NCBI RefSeq assembly: GCF_000472445.1
Contig: NZ_AXAJ01000014.1
Location: 100,308-164,307 of the forward strand
Length of the DNA stretch: 64,000 nt
Origin: Burkholderia sp. WSM2230
Lineage (GTDB): Bacteria; Pseudomonadota; Gammaproteobacteria; Burkholderiales; Burkholderiaceae
Reading direction: 5' to 3'
Shown: positions 41,690 to 50,470 of the stretch, one piece after another
Numbering within the stretch: the stretch's first letter is position 1
How the letters are laid out: each line of letters starts with the position of its first letter
Made by a program: the position numbers and the translations under genes
The notes under the pieces: generated by a model
Database searches by the model: none
The model's input: the letters and a program-made list of their open reading frames with translations, nothing else
What the model was told of the DNA's origin: nothing

Positions 41690-43024
41690 TTAACTGCCGG
41701 CTTTCTCGAAGCGTCGCAGCAGCTCGTCGCCCCGCGAGACCGCCGAGTCGAGCGCCTGTTGCGGCGTCTTCTTTTCAGCCCACACCTGCTCGAGCTCTTC
41801 GTCGATGATCGTGCGGATCTGCGGCATGTTGCCAAGGCGCAAGCCCTTGGTGTACGGCAGAGGCGGCTTGTTGAGCATCTGCTTGATCGCGGTGTCGCTG
41901 CCCGGGTTTTTCTCGTAAAAGCCCTGTTGCTGCGTCAACTGATACGCGGCGGTCGTGACCGGCAGATAGCCCGTATCCTGATGCCACTTCGCGGCGACTT
42001 CGGGCGAGCTCAGATAAGACAGGAATTTCGCCACGCCTTTGTAGACAGCCGGATCCTTGCCCGACAACACCCACAAACTCGCTCCGCCGATGATCGCGTT
42101 CTGCGGCGCGCCCTTCACGTTCGTGTCGTAGGGCATCATGCCGGTGCCGAAGTTGAACTTCGCGTACTTCTTGATGGTGGCAAGCGAGCCCGACGAGTTC
42201 GTGATGATCCCGCAGTCGCCGCTATAGAACTTGGAGACCGGTTCGTCCTTGCGGCCGACGTAGCTGAACGTTCCTTCCTTCTGCATGTTCTGCAGGAACT
42301 GGATATGCGCGACCTGTAGCGGCTTGTTGAATTCGAGCTGCGCGTCGGCGCCGTCGAAACCATTGTTCTTCGATGCAAAAGGCGCACCGTGCCACGCGCT
42401 GTAGTTCTCCAACTGGATCCAGCTTTGCCAGCCCGACGAATAGCCGCACGCCATGCCGGACGCTTTCAGCTTCTGCGCGTCGGCCTGCAGTTCCGCCCAC
42501 GTTTTCGGCGGCTGATTCGGATCGAGGCCGGCTTTCTTGAACGCGTCCTTGTTGTAGTAGAGGACGGGCGTCGAGCTATTGAACGGCATCGAGATCAGGT
42601 GGCCGGTCTTTGCGTCGCTGTAATAGCTTGCGATGGTCGGCACGAACGCTTTTTCGTCGAGCGGCAGGCCGGCCTGCCTGAACACGTCCGATACCGGCAC
42701 GACGGCTTTTTTCGCCTGCATCATGGTCGCGGTGCCGACTTCATAGACTTGCAGGATGGCCGGCGCGTTGCCGCTGCGATAACCGGCGATGCCCGCTGCC
42801 AACGTCTGGTCGTAGGTGCCTTTGAAGACAGGCACGATCTTGTAGTCGGACTGCGACGCATTGAACGCGTTGGCGATGTCGTTCAGACGCTCGCCGAGCG
42901 CGGCTTCCATTGCGTGCCAGAACTGGATTTCAGTGGCGGCCTGAGCCGTCTGGCTGGTGCCGATAATGCCCGCGCTCAGCACGGCGGCAACGGAAAGCGA
43001 ACGGAACAGCGGCTTCAAACTCAT
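41690..43024 (-). CDS. ugpB: UgpB, periplasmic glycerol-3-phosphate-binding protein
   Basis: The substrate-binding protein. From the ATG at 43024 it has 444 residues: a Sec signal peptide (1-29, SQTAQA then ATEIQFWHAM) and the two-lobed SBP fold. FWHAMEAALGERLNDIANAFNASQSDYKIVPVFKGTYDQT and the WHGAPFASKNNGFDG region match UgpB. AGGAGA lies ahead of the start; the upstream frame is not coding. Promoter-region signals resembling Pho boxes and a palindrome are listed separately. Confidence 0.95.
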   Translation of the reverse strand: MSLKPLFRSLSVAAVLSAGIIGTSQTAQAATEIQFWHAMEAALGERLNDIANAFNASQSDYKIVPVFKGTYDQTLAAGIAGYRSGNAPAILQVYEVGTATMMQAKKAVVPVSDVFRQAGLPLDEKAFVPTIASYYSDAKTGHLISMPFNSSTPVLYYNKDAFKKAGLDPNQPPKTWAELQADAQKLKASGMACGYSSGWQSWIQLENYSAWHGAPFASKNNGFDGADAQLEFNKPLQVAHIQFLQNMQKEGTFSYVGRKDEPVSKFYSGDCGIITNSSGSLATIKKYAKFNFGTGMMPYDTNVKGAPQNAIIGGASLWVLSGKDPAVYKGVAKFLSYLSSPEVAAKWHQDTGYLPVTTAAYQLTQQQGFYEKNPGSDTAIKQMLNKPPLPYTKGLRLGNMPQIRTIIDEELEQVWAEKKTPQQALDSAVSRGDELLRRFEKAGS

Positions 43025-43057
43025 CGATTTGTCTCCTGACGGAAGGTGCGCGAACGC

Positions 43058-43090
43058 GAATCGCGCGATTCTATTTGTGTTCGATGACAG
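43058..43090 (-). promoter_or_regulatory. candidate ugpB control region: 14-bp palindrome and Pho-box-like site
   Basis: GAATCGCGCGATTC (43058-43071) is a perfect palindrome 34-47 bases before the ugpB ATG. Directly upstream, on the minus strand, CTGTCATCGAACACAAAT (43090-43073) has a complete first Pho half-site and a partial second. A second 18-base Pho-like match (14 of 18) lies at 43181-43198 in the opposite orientation. Confidence 0.5.
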
Positions 43091-43216
43091 TCCGGCGTCG
43101 GCCGGCGGCGGCGCGCGCGGCTTTTCAGGCTTCGCTTTTACCGCTTTTGACGGGCGCCGAATGCGGCAATTTAACATCGTGTGTCATGAAACTGAAATAG
43201 TGGGGTTCGGTAATGC

Positions 43217-43242
43217 AAAAAGCCCGCACGAGGCGGGCTTTT
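43217..43242 (-). terminator. intrinsic terminator of ychF
   Basis: Read on the minus strand: AAAAGCCCGC-CTCGT-GCGGGCTTTTT, ending in T5. It begins 56 bases past the ychF stop. Confidence 0.85.
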
Positions 43243-43297
43243 GAAGGGCTGCGTTGAGCCGACGGGTTCTACTGCAGTCGGCGCTGCGGTACGCGGT

Positions 43298-44392
43298 TTA
43301 CACGTTGAACAAAAAATTCATCACGTCGCCGTCGTGCACCACATATTCCTTGCCTTCCGCGCGCATCTTGCCGGCTTCCTTCGCGCCTTGCTCACCCTTG
43401 TAGGTGATGTAGTCGTTAAAGGAAATGGTCTGCGCGCGAATGAAGCCGCGCTCGAAGTCGGTGTGAATCGCCCCCGCCGCTTGCGGCGCCGTGTCGCCGA
43501 TATGGATGGTCCACGCGCGCACTTCCTTCACGCCCGCCGTGAAGTACGTTTGCAGGCCCAGCAGCTTGAAGCCGGCGCGGATCACGCGGTTCAGCCCCGG
43601 CTCTTCCATGCCCATGTCGGCGAGGAAGACTTCCATGTCCGCCTCGTCCAAGTCGGCGATTTCCGCTTCAATTGCCGCGCAAACGGCGACGACCGGCGCG
43701 TTTTCCGACGCCGCGAACTTCGTCACGGCGTCAAGGTGCGGATTGTTCTGAAAGCCGTCTTCCTTCACATTCGCGACGTACATGGTCGGCTTGGCGGTGA
43801 TCAGGCAGAACGGCTTGAGCGTCGCCTTTTCCTCGTCCGAGAGATCCAGCGCGCGCACCGGCTTTGCCTGATCCAGTTGCGCGCGCACCTTTTCGAGCAC
43901 GGCGGCATTCTTGGCGGCTTCTTTGTCGTTGCCCGACTTGGCGGCCTTTGAATAGCGCGCGAGCGCCTTTTCGACCGTTGCAAGATCGGCCAGCGCGAGT
44001 TCGGTGTTGATGACTTCAATGTCCGACAGCGGATCGATCTTGTTGGCGACGTGAATCACGTTCTCGTCTTCGAAACAGCGCACGACGTGCGTGATGGCGT
44101 CCGTCTCGCGGATGTTCGCGAGGAACTGGTTGCCGAGGCCTTCGCCCTTGCTCGCGCCCGCCACCAGACCGGCGATGTCGACGAATTCCACGACCGCAGG
44201 CAGGATGCGTTCGGGCTTGACGATTTCCGCGAGCGCCTTCAGGCGCGCGTCCGGCACCTCGACGATGCCGACGTTCGGCTCGATCGTGCAGAACGGATAG
44301 TTTTCGGCAGCAATGCCCGCCTTGGTCAACGCATTGAAGAGGGTGGACTTGCCGACGTTAGGCAAGCCGACGATGCCGCATTTGAGGCTCAT
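43298..44392 (-). CDS. ychF: YchF/OLA1-family redox-regulated ATPase
   Basis: A 364-residue Obg-related P-loop protein. G1 is GLPNVGKSTLFNALTKAG (7-24), G3 EFVDIAGLVAGASKGEGLGNQFLANIRETDAI (about 68-98), and the C-terminal TGS domain begins near 280 (QTYFTAGVKEVRAWTIHIGDTAPQAAG). YchF prefers ATP over GTP, binds the ribosome and affects stress responses. An AAGGA SD precedes the ATG. It is divergent from the UbiH-type gene. Confidence 0.97.
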   Translation of the reverse strand: MSLKCGIVGLPNVGKSTLFNALTKAGIAAENYPFCTIEPNVGIVEVPDARLKALAEIVKPERILPAVVEFVDIAGLVAGASKGEGLGNQFLANIRETDAITHVVRCFEDENVIHVANKIDPLSDIEVINTELALADLATVEKALARYSKAAKSGNDKEAAKNAAVLEKVRAQLDQAKPVRALDLSDEEKATLKPFCLITAKPTMYVANVKEDGFQNNPHLDAVTKFAASENAPVVAVCAAIEAEIADLDEADMEVFLADMGMEEPGLNRVIRAGFKLLGLQTYFTAGVKEVRAWTIHIGDTAPQAAGAIHTDFERGFIRAQTISFNDYITYKGEQGAKEAGKMRAEGKEYVVHDGDVMNFLFNV

Positions 44393-44639
44393 GGAAATCC
44401 TTCAGTGATTCAGTAAATTGCGTGATGCGCTCGACGCTGTGTGCAGGATTCGGAAAGCCTTTGCGCCAGACGCGGCAAAGGAAAACGCAGCGGAGCGGGA
44501 CACGACACCAGAGCGGGCATTGCCTCGACGATTCTGGGCGGTTTTGTCACGGAAAACGTAATTGTAACCCGTTCCAACCGGCTTCTTGACGTGGCTTCAG
44601 AAAGCTGCACGCGCGGTCCGCCGCCCGCAACCCCGCCGC

Positions 44640-44645
44640 TATAAT
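44640..44645 (+). promoter_or_regulatory. TATAAT -10 element directly before a start codon
   Basis: TATAAT ends six bases before the ATG at 44652, so transcription would start at or next to the start codon and give a leaderless mRNA. No -35 close to consensus lies 17 bases upstream (TCCGCC). Confidence 0.5.
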
Positions 44646-44651
44646 GCGCGG

Positions 44652-45824
44652 ATGAACGCACACCATCAGACTTTCGATGCCGCCGTGATCGGCGGCGGGC
44701 TGGTCGGCAAGACCGCGGCGCTTGCGCTCACGCAAGCCGGACTGCGCGTCGCGCTGCTCGCGCAGGCCTGCGCGCCGCTGCCCGCCGGCGCTTCCTTCGA
44801 CTCGCGGGTGTACGCGTTGTCGTCGAGTTCGCAGGCGTTGCTCGAGCGTTTGCGCGTCTGGCAGGCGCTAGATCTGTCGCGGCTCGGTCCGGTCTACGAC
44901 ATGCGCGTCTACGGCGACGCGCATGCCGAACTGCATTTTTCCGCGTTTCAGGCTTCGGTGCCGCAACTCGCGTGGATCGTCGAATCGTCGGTGATCGAGC
45001 GGGCGCTCGACGCGGCGCTGCGCTTTCAGCCGAATCTCACATGGATCGACAGCCGCGCGCAGGCGCTCGACTTCACCGCCGACAGCGCGAGCGTGGGTCT
45101 CGCGAATGGCAGCGTGCTCGTGGCGGATCTCGTGGTCGGCGCGGACGGCGCTCACTCGTGGGTGCGCGCGCAAATCGGCTCGAAGATGAACCGGCGCGAC
45201 TACCGGCAAACCGGCGTGGTCGCGAACTTCAAGGCGGAAAAGCCGCACGGCGAGACTGCCTTCCAGTGGTTCAAGGACGGCGAAATCATCGCGCTGCTGC
45301 CAATGCCCGACGGCCACGTGTCGCTCGTCTGGTCGGCCCGCACCGAGCACGCCGAGCAACTGATCGCGCTCGATCCGGCCCAGCTCGCGGCGGAAGTGGA
45401 GCGCGTGACGGGCGGCCAGCTCGGCGGGCTCGATTGCGTGACGCCCGCGCAGGGGTTTCCGCTCGCGCTGCAAACGGTGGACCGGCTCGTTGCGCCGCGC
45501 GTCGCGCTGGTGGGCGACGCCGCGCATCTGATCCATCCGCTCGCGGGACAGGGCATGAACCTCGGTCTGCGCGACGTCGCGGCGCTGGCCGATACGGTCG
45601 CCGGCAAGGAGTCGTTCCGCGATCTCGGCGACATGGTGCTGCTGCGGCGCTACGAACGCGCGCGCCGCGAAGACATTCGCGCGCTGATGATCGCGACGGA
45701 CGGTCTACAGAAACTGTTCTCCGTACCCGGCCCGCTCGCGAAGATCGTGCGCAATAGCGGCATGGCTTTCGTCGGCGCACAGCCGTTCATCAAGCGCTGG
45801 CTGGTGTCGGCGGCCCTCGGCTGA
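44652..45824 (+). CDS. UbiH/UbiF/COQ6-family FAD-dependent hydroxylase
   Basis: A 390-residue flavin monooxygenase of the ubiquinone-hydroxylase family. FAD motifs: AAVIGGGLVGKTAALAL (about 11-27), the DG motif VVGADGAHSWVRAQIG (about 161-176), and GDAAHLIHPLAGQGMNLGLRDVAAL (about 290-314), the family signature. It should hydroxylate a quinone ring position, but which one is not readable. The start at 44652 has no SD and a -10 box six bases upstream. dsbC follows after 142 bases. Confidence 0.92.
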   Translation: MNAHHQTFDAAVIGGGLVGKTAALALTQAGLRVALLAQACAPLPAGASFDSRVYALSSSSQALLERLRVWQALDLSRLGPVYDMRVYGDAHAELHFSAFQASVPQLAWIVESSVIERALDAALRFQPNLTWIDSRAQALDFTADSASVGLANGSVLVADLVVGADGAHSWVRAQIGSKMNRRDYRQTGVVANFKAEKPHGETAFQWFKDGEIIALLPMPDGHVSLVWSARTEHAEQLIALDPAQLAAEVERVTGGQLGGLDCVTPAQGFPLALQTVDRLVAPRVALVGDAAHLIHPLAGQGMNLGLRDVAALADTVAGKESFRDLGDMVLLRRYERARREDIRALMIATDGLQKLFSVPGPLAKIVRNSGMAFVGAQPFIKRWLVSAALG

Positions 45825-45966
45825 GATCTCCACCAACATGCCGCGCGGCGTGCGCGGCCGGTGAGACGGGTATCATGAACGCACAGTGGAGGCGGTTCAC
45901 TTCGGACCCAAACCTCGCAAAACGCCAATGCGTGCGCAAAGCGCGCGCTTGAACCAGGAATTCAGC

Positions 45967-46692
45967 ATGAAAAAAACCTTCCGCATGGCGGCTGCCGTGC
46001 TCGCGATCGCCGCCGTCACCATCGGCTGCTCCGCGCAGGCCGACCAGTCGACCGACAAACTCAAGGCCACGCTGCAATCCCGTCTCGCGGACGTGACGAT
46101 CAAGAGCGTAACGAAGTCGCCGATTGCCGGCCTGTACGAAGTGAACCTCGGCAATCAGATCGTCTATAGCGACGCCAATGGCGACTATCTGCTGCTCGGC
46201 GATATGGTCGACACGAAAACGCGCAAGAATCTGACGGATGCGCGTCTGTCGGAAACCAACCGTATCGACTTTGCGAGCCTGCCGTTTGGGAACGCGGTGA
46301 AGGTGGTGAAGGGCAACGGCTCGCGCAAGATCGCCGTGTTCTCCGATCCGAACTGCCCGTATTGCAAGCAGCTCGAAACCACGCTGAAGTCGATCGACAA
46401 CGTGACGGTCTACACGTTCCTGTACCCGGTGTTGTCGCCGGATTCGACCGCCAAGTCGAAGTCGATCTGGTGCTCGGCGGACCGCGCGAAGGCCTGGGAA
46501 TCGTGGATGCAGGACCATCAGGCGCCCACGGCCGCCGCCACTTGCGACACCGCCGCGATCGACAAGAACCTCGCGCTCGGCCACGCGATGAACGTGGAAG
46601 GCACGCCGACCGTATTTCTCGCCGACGGCCGCCGCCTGCCGGGCGCAGTGCCGGCCGACCGGCTCGACAAGGAAATGGCCGCGGTGCACTGA
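45967..46692 (+). CDS. dsbC: DsbC-type periplasmic thiol:disulfide isomerase
   Basis: A 241-residue disulfide isomerase. The signal peptide is about 1-25 (cleavage likely after SAQA), then an N-terminal dimerisation domain and a thioredoxin domain with active-site CPYC at 130-133 (VFSDPNCPYCKQLE), cis-Pro in EGTPTVFLADGRRLPG (about 214-219), and a second Cys pair (Cys160-ish in KSIWCSAD and Cys182 region TAAATCDT). It repairs mis-paired disulfides in the periplasm. Start at 45967 gives the signal; upstream codons do not. Confidence 0.93.
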   Translation: MKKTFRMAAAVLAIAAVTIGCSAQADQSTDKLKATLQSRLADVTIKSVTKSPIAGLYEVNLGNQIVYSDANGDYLLLGDMVDTKTRKNLTDARLSETNRIDFASLPFGNAVKVVKGNGSRKIAVFSDPNCPYCKQLETTLKSIDNVTVYTFLYPVLSPDSTAKSKSIWCSADRAKAWESWMQDHQAPTAAATCDTAAIDKNLALGHAMNVEGTPTVFLADGRRLPGAVPADRLDKEMAAVH

Positions 46693-46712
46693 GCACACGG
46701 CTGACATCAGGC

Positions 46713-46739
46713 AAAGGAGGCGCAACGGGCGCCTCCTTT
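46713..46739. terminator. hairpin after dsbC
   Basis: AAAGGAGGCGC/GCGCCTCCTTT with a 5-base loop, about 20 bases after the dsbC stop and 47 bases before the next start. The T tract is only three bases, so it may be partial. Confidence 0.65.
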
Positions 46740-46786
46740 CGCATCAAGCATCCAGACATTCAAGCTCAAAAAACCACGCGCCGCCG

Positions 46787-48577
46787 ATGAAGCCGATCCG
46801 CTACACCATCGTTCCCAAGCAACCCGCCGCTCATCTGTTCGAAGTCACCGTGACCGTCGTCGATCCCGATCCGGACGGCCAGCGTTTCATGCTGCCGGTG
46901 TGGATTCCGGGCAGCTACATGGTGCGCGAGTTCGCGCGCAACATCGTCACGCTGCGCGCGTTCAACGACGCGGGCCGCAAGGTGCGTGTCGAGAAAACCG
47001 ACAAGCACACGTGGCAAGCCGCGCCCGTGAAAGGCGCGCTGACGCTGCGCTACGAGGTCTACGCGTGGGATCTGTCGGTGCGCGCCGCGCATCTCGACGA
47101 CACCACCGGCTTTTTTAACGGCACGAGCGTGTTCCTGTCGCCGCTCGGTCACGAAGAAGCACCGTGTGTGGTCGACATTCAGAAGCCGGAAGGCGCGGCG
47201 TATCGCGGCTGGCGCGTCGCCACCGCGTTGCCGGAAGCGCGCGGCACGAAGCGCTACGGCTTCGGTGAATATCGCGCGCAGAACTATGACGAGCTGATCG
47301 ACCATCCGGTGACGCTCGGCGAGTTCGAGCTCGCGACTTTCAAGGCACACGGCGTGCCGCACGACGTCGTGATCGCGGGGCGCGTGATCGGGCTCGACAT
47401 GGAACGCCTGTGCGCCGACCTCAAGCGCATCTGCGAAGCGCAGATCGCGCTTTTCGAGCCAAAGTCGAAGAAAGCGCCCGTGGACCGCTACGTCTTCATG
47501 ACGCAAGCCGTGACCGACGGTTATGGCGGGCTCGAGCACCGGGCGTCGACGGCGCTTATCTGCAATCGCGGCGATCTGCCGGTGCAAGGCCGCGAGGCGC
47601 TGACGGAAGGCTACCGGACCTATCTCGGCTTGTGCAGCCACGAATATTTCCACACGTGGAATGTGAAGCGGATCAAGCCGGCGGTGTTCGCGCCGTACGA
47701 CCTTGCCGTGGAGAACTACACGTCGCTGCTGTGGCTCTTTGAAGGCTTCACGTCCTATTACGACGACCTGATTCTCGTGCGCAGCGGCCTCATCTCTCAG
47801 GACGATTATCTGGGCATGCTCGGCAAGGTGATTGGCGGCGTGCTGCGCGGCAGCGGCCGGACCCGGCAGAGCGTCGCCGAAAGCTCGTTCGACGCGTGGG
47901 TCAAATACTACCGGCAGGACGAGAACGCGCCGAACGCGATTGTCAGCTATTACACCAAGGGCTCGCTCGTCGCACTTTCGTTTGATCTCGCGATTCGCGC
48001 GCGAACCAATCATCGCAAGTCGCTTGACGATGTGATGCGTCTGCTGTGGCAGCGCTTTGGCCGCGACTTTTACCGCGGCAAGCCAGTCGGTGTCGAAGAG
48101 AGTGAAATCGAGGCGCTTTTCACCGAGGCCACTGGCGTGGAATTGGGCGAACTGTTCGCGCAAGCCGTACACGGCACCCGCGATTTGCCGCTCGATACGC
48201 TGCTCGCGCCGTTCGGTGTGGCGATCGCGCCGGAACCCGACAAGAATGGCAAGCCGTCGCTCGGCGCGCGCGTGCGCGGCGGCGCGGAGTGCACATTTGC
48301 GGCGGTTCACGAGGGCAGCGCCGCGCAGAAAGCCGGGCTCTCGGCCGGCGACGTGCTGATCGCGCTCGACGGCCTGCGCGTGACGGGCTCGAATCTCGAC
48401 GCGCTGCTCGCGCGCTATCAACCGGGCGCAAAGGTCGAAGTGCACGCGTTCCGCCGCGACGAACTGCGCACCGCTCAACTCAAGCTGGACGGCCCAGAAG
48501 TGTCGCGCTACAAGCTCACCGCCGGCGACAAGCGGCCCGCCACCCGAAAGGCGCGCGAACGCTGGCTCGCAGGCTGA
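46787..48577 (+). CDS. M61 glycyl aminopeptidase-family metalloprotease with PDZ domain
   Basis: A 596-residue protein of peptidase family M61. The zinc motif is H285-E286-Y-F-H289 (LCSHEYFHTWNVKRIKP), with the downstream Glu in LLWLFEGFTSYYDDL (about 309-323). A C-terminal PDZ domain is visible at about 500-560 (VHEGSAAQKAGLSAGDVLIALDGLRVTG). No signal peptide is apparent, so cytoplasmic location is likely. Relatives cleave N-terminal Gly/Ala peptides; the native role is unclear. Confidence 0.92.
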   Translation: MKPIRYTIVPKQPAAHLFEVTVTVVDPDPDGQRFMLPVWIPGSYMVREFARNIVTLRAFNDAGRKVRVEKTDKHTWQAAPVKGALTLRYEVYAWDLSVRAAHLDDTTGFFNGTSVFLSPLGHEEAPCVVDIQKPEGAAYRGWRVATALPEARGTKRYGFGEYRAQNYDELIDHPVTLGEFELATFKAHGVPHDVVIAGRVIGLDMERLCADLKRICEAQIALFEPKSKKAPVDRYVFMTQAVTDGYGGLEHRASTALICNRGDLPVQGREALTEGYRTYLGLCSHEYFHTWNVKRIKPAVFAPYDLAVENYTSLLWLFEGFTSYYDDLILVRSGLISQDDYLGMLGKVIGGVLRGSGRTRQSVAESSFDAWVKYYRQDENAPNAIVSYYTKGSLVALSFDLAIRARTNHRKSLDDVMRLLWQRFGRDFYRGKPVGVEESEIEALFTEATGVELGELFAQAVHGTRDLPLDTLLAPFGVAIAPEPDKNGKPSLGARVRGGAECTFAAVHEGSAAQKAGLSAGDVLIALDGLRVTGSNLDALLARYQPGAKVEVHAFRRDELRTAQLKLDGPEVSRYKLTAGDKRPATRKARERWLAG

Positions 48578-48599
48578 CTGTAATCCGCGGTGGCCTCAA

Positions 48600-48643
48600 T
48601 TGACTTTGTCGGCGGCGGATTGTTCTACCAATGCAACAATCCG
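48600..48643 (+). promoter_or_regulatory. candidate regulated promoter of azoR with 9-bp inverted repeat
   Basis: TTGACT (48600-48605) with 17 bases to TTCTAC (48623-48628). CGGATTGTT (48616-48624) and AACAATCCG (48635-48643) are perfect inverted copies with a 10-base spacer, overlapping the -10 and start region. This layout fits a repressor or LysR-type site. It lies about 90-130 bases before the azoR ATG. Confidence 0.5.
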
Positions 48644-48730
48644 TCGCTGCCGGATGGCTTTTTCCCGGATCGGTAAAAAAACACAATGGCTCCACTCGCG
48701 CAACACTGCGCGCCCCTACTGGAGTCAACC

Positions 48731-49327
48731 ATGACCACGATCCTGCAAATCAACTCGGCAGCCCGCTCGCAAGGCGCGAATTCCACGCTGCTGGTGAACG
48801 AACTGACCGAAAAGCTGCAACAGTCGAATCCGGGCGCGCAAGTCGTCGTCCGCAATCTGCAAGCCGAGCCGCTGCCGCACCTGGACGACGCCGTTCTCGG
48901 CGCGTTCTTCACGCCGGCCGACCAGCGCACCGCCGAGCAGGCCGCGATTGCCGCCCGCAGCGAAGCGCTGATCGCGGAGCTGCAAGCCGCCGACATCGTC
49001 GTGATCGGCGCGCCGATGTACAACTTCGGCATCTCGTCGCAACTGAAGACGTACTTCGACTTCATCGCGCGCGCCGGCATCACCTTCCGCTATACCGCGA
49101 ACGGTCCGGAAGGTCTGGTGACGGGCAAGAAGGTGTATGTCGTGTCTGCACGCGGCGGCAAGTATCTCGGTACGCCGAACGACAGCCAGACGCCGTATCT
49201 GAAGAGCTTCCTCGGCTTCCTCGGCATGACCGACGTCAACTTCATCTATGCCGAAGGCCTGAACATGGGCCCGGATGCAGCGAGCGCCGCGCTGGCCGCA
49301 GCACGCGAAGCGATCGCCGCTGCTTGA
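48731..49327 (+). CDS. azoR: FMN-dependent NADH-azoreductase
   Basis: A 198-residue flavodoxin-like enzyme that reduces azo bonds and quinones by two-electron transfer. FMN phosphate loop: NSAARSQGANSTLLVNEL (about 9-26); GAPMYNFGISSQLKTYFDFIARAGITFRYT (about 95-124) is the classic AzoR block; VSARGGKYLGTP follows. The start at 48731 has GGAG eight bases upstream; a shorter-similarity 15-codon extension exists in frame. The upstream inverted repeat suggests regulation by an unlinked factor. Confidence 0.93.
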   Translation: MTTILQINSAARSQGANSTLLVNELTEKLQQSNPGAQVVVRNLQAEPLPHLDDAVLGAFFTPADQRTAEQAAIAARSEALIAELQAADIVVIGAPMYNFGISSQLKTYFDFIARAGITFRYTANGPEGLVTGKKVYVVSARGGKYLGTPNDSQTPYLKSFLGFLGMTDVNFIYAEGLNMGPDAASAALAAAREAIAAA

Positions 49328-49432
49328 GACGCTGTTCGAGGCGCGGCTTCAGTGAGTGCCTGAACTGGCCGCTAGGTTGAATTTGCGGATTCGCGCCGCT
49401 TCGCCGCGGCGCCCTTGCAGCGGTGCAATAAG

Positions 49433-49468
49433 AAACGCCACGTGACTTTGGCTCACGTGGCGTTTTTT
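49433..49468. terminator. terminator between azoR and ung
   Basis: AAACGCCACGTGA pairs with TCACGTGGCGTTT around a 7-base loop, followed by T6 with T3 on the opposite side; convergent genes flank it. Confidence 0.92.
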
Positions 49469-49490
49469 GTTTTGATGTGTTTGATTTGAC

Positions 49491-50348
49491 CTAAGCCAGC
49501 ATTTGCGCTTCGTCGGGCAGACGCCAGTCGATCGGCGCGCGGCCGTGCTTGACGAGATACTCGTTTGCCTTCGCGAAATGCCCGCAGCCGAGAAAGCCGC
49601 GATGTGCCGACAACGGCGACGGATGCGGCGCTTCCAGCACGTAATGCGATTTGCCGCCGAGCAGCGCGCGCTTGGCTTGCGCGTGCGCGCCCCACAGCAT
49701 GAACACCAGACCGTCGTGGCGCATCGCCAGTTCGTGAATTAGCGTGTCCGTGCACTTTTCCCAGCCGCGTTTTGCGTGGCTGGCCGCCGCATCGCGCTCC
49801 ACCGTCAGCACCGTGTTCAGCAGCAGCACGCCTTGCTTCGCCCACGTGTCGAGGCAGCCGTGGCTGGGCGGTTCGTGGCCGAGACTGGCTGCAATTTCCT
49901 TGAAGATATTGCGCAGCGACGGCGGCGTACGCACGTTCGGCGCCACCGAAAACGCAAGCCCGTGAGCTTGCGGCGTGCCGCGGTCTTCACCGTGATACGG
50001 GTCCTGGCCGAGGATCACGACTTTCACTTCGTCGGGGCTCGTCAGGCGCAACGCGCGGAACACGTCGGCGGGATAAACGGTTTTGCCGGCCGCGCGCTCA
50101 CCGTCGACGAAACGGCACAGCGGCGCATAGGCGTCGCTTTCTATGAACGGCTTCAGATGTGCACGCCATGCAGCCGGCAACGCGGCGAACTGTGCTTCGA
50201 GCGTAAGCGGTGCGCCGCCGGCTCGATGCGGCTGGTGCGACGTAGCAGGCGCGGCGGATGTGGCGCGCGTGGCGCTGGCCGGCGCCGCGGCGTCGCCAAA
50301 TAGCGATGCCTGCGAGGGCGAACGGCGAGTACGGTGCGAGGAAGTCAT
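49491..50348 (-). CDS. ung: uracil-DNA glycosylase
   Basis: UNG removes uracil from DNA in base-excision repair. Catalytic water-activating Asp is in VVILGQDPYHGEDRGTPQAHGLAFSV; the DNA-binding loop is APHPSPLSAHRGFLGCGHFAKAN. Taking the ATG at 50348 the protein has 285 residues, longer than the usual ~230 because of an N-terminal, low-complexity Ala/Thr/Ser/His segment of about 55 residues. An in-frame ATG seven codons earlier is possible. The segment may not be retained if a later start is used. Confidence 0.94.
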   Translation of the reverse strand: MTSSHRTRRSPSQASLFGDAAAPASATRATSAAPATSHQPHRAGGAPLTLEAQFAALPAAWRAHLKPFIESDAYAPLCRFVDGERAAGKTVYPADVFRALRLTSPDEVKVVILGQDPYHGEDRGTPQAHGLAFSVAPNVRTPPSLRNIFKEIAASLGHEPPSHGCLDTWAKQGVLLLNTVLTVERDAAASHAKRGWEKCTDTLIHELAMRHDGLVFMLWGAHAQAKRALLGGKSHYVLEAPHPSPLSAHRGFLGCGHFAKANEYLVKHGRAPIDWRLPDEAQMLA

Positions 50349-50470
50349 GGCGCAGAAGTGTCGCAGCAAACGCGACGTGACTCAAGTTTGGGGCGGCGCG
50401 ATGGCGTGACGGCGCGACGGCGTGACGGCGCGGCGCGCCCACATGGCGCAACGATGAAACGGCACCGCTC

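Noticed and set aside
45967..46040. DsbC as a lipoprotein (TIGC before residue 21)
   Set aside because: The -3 position is Thr, not the usual Leu/Val/Ile; cleavage after AQA gives a standard soluble periplasmic protein.
46766..48478. 570-codon minus-strand ORF opposite the M61 peptidase
   Set aside because: The plus-strand product has HExxH and PDZ features; the minus-strand product has none and an atypical composition.
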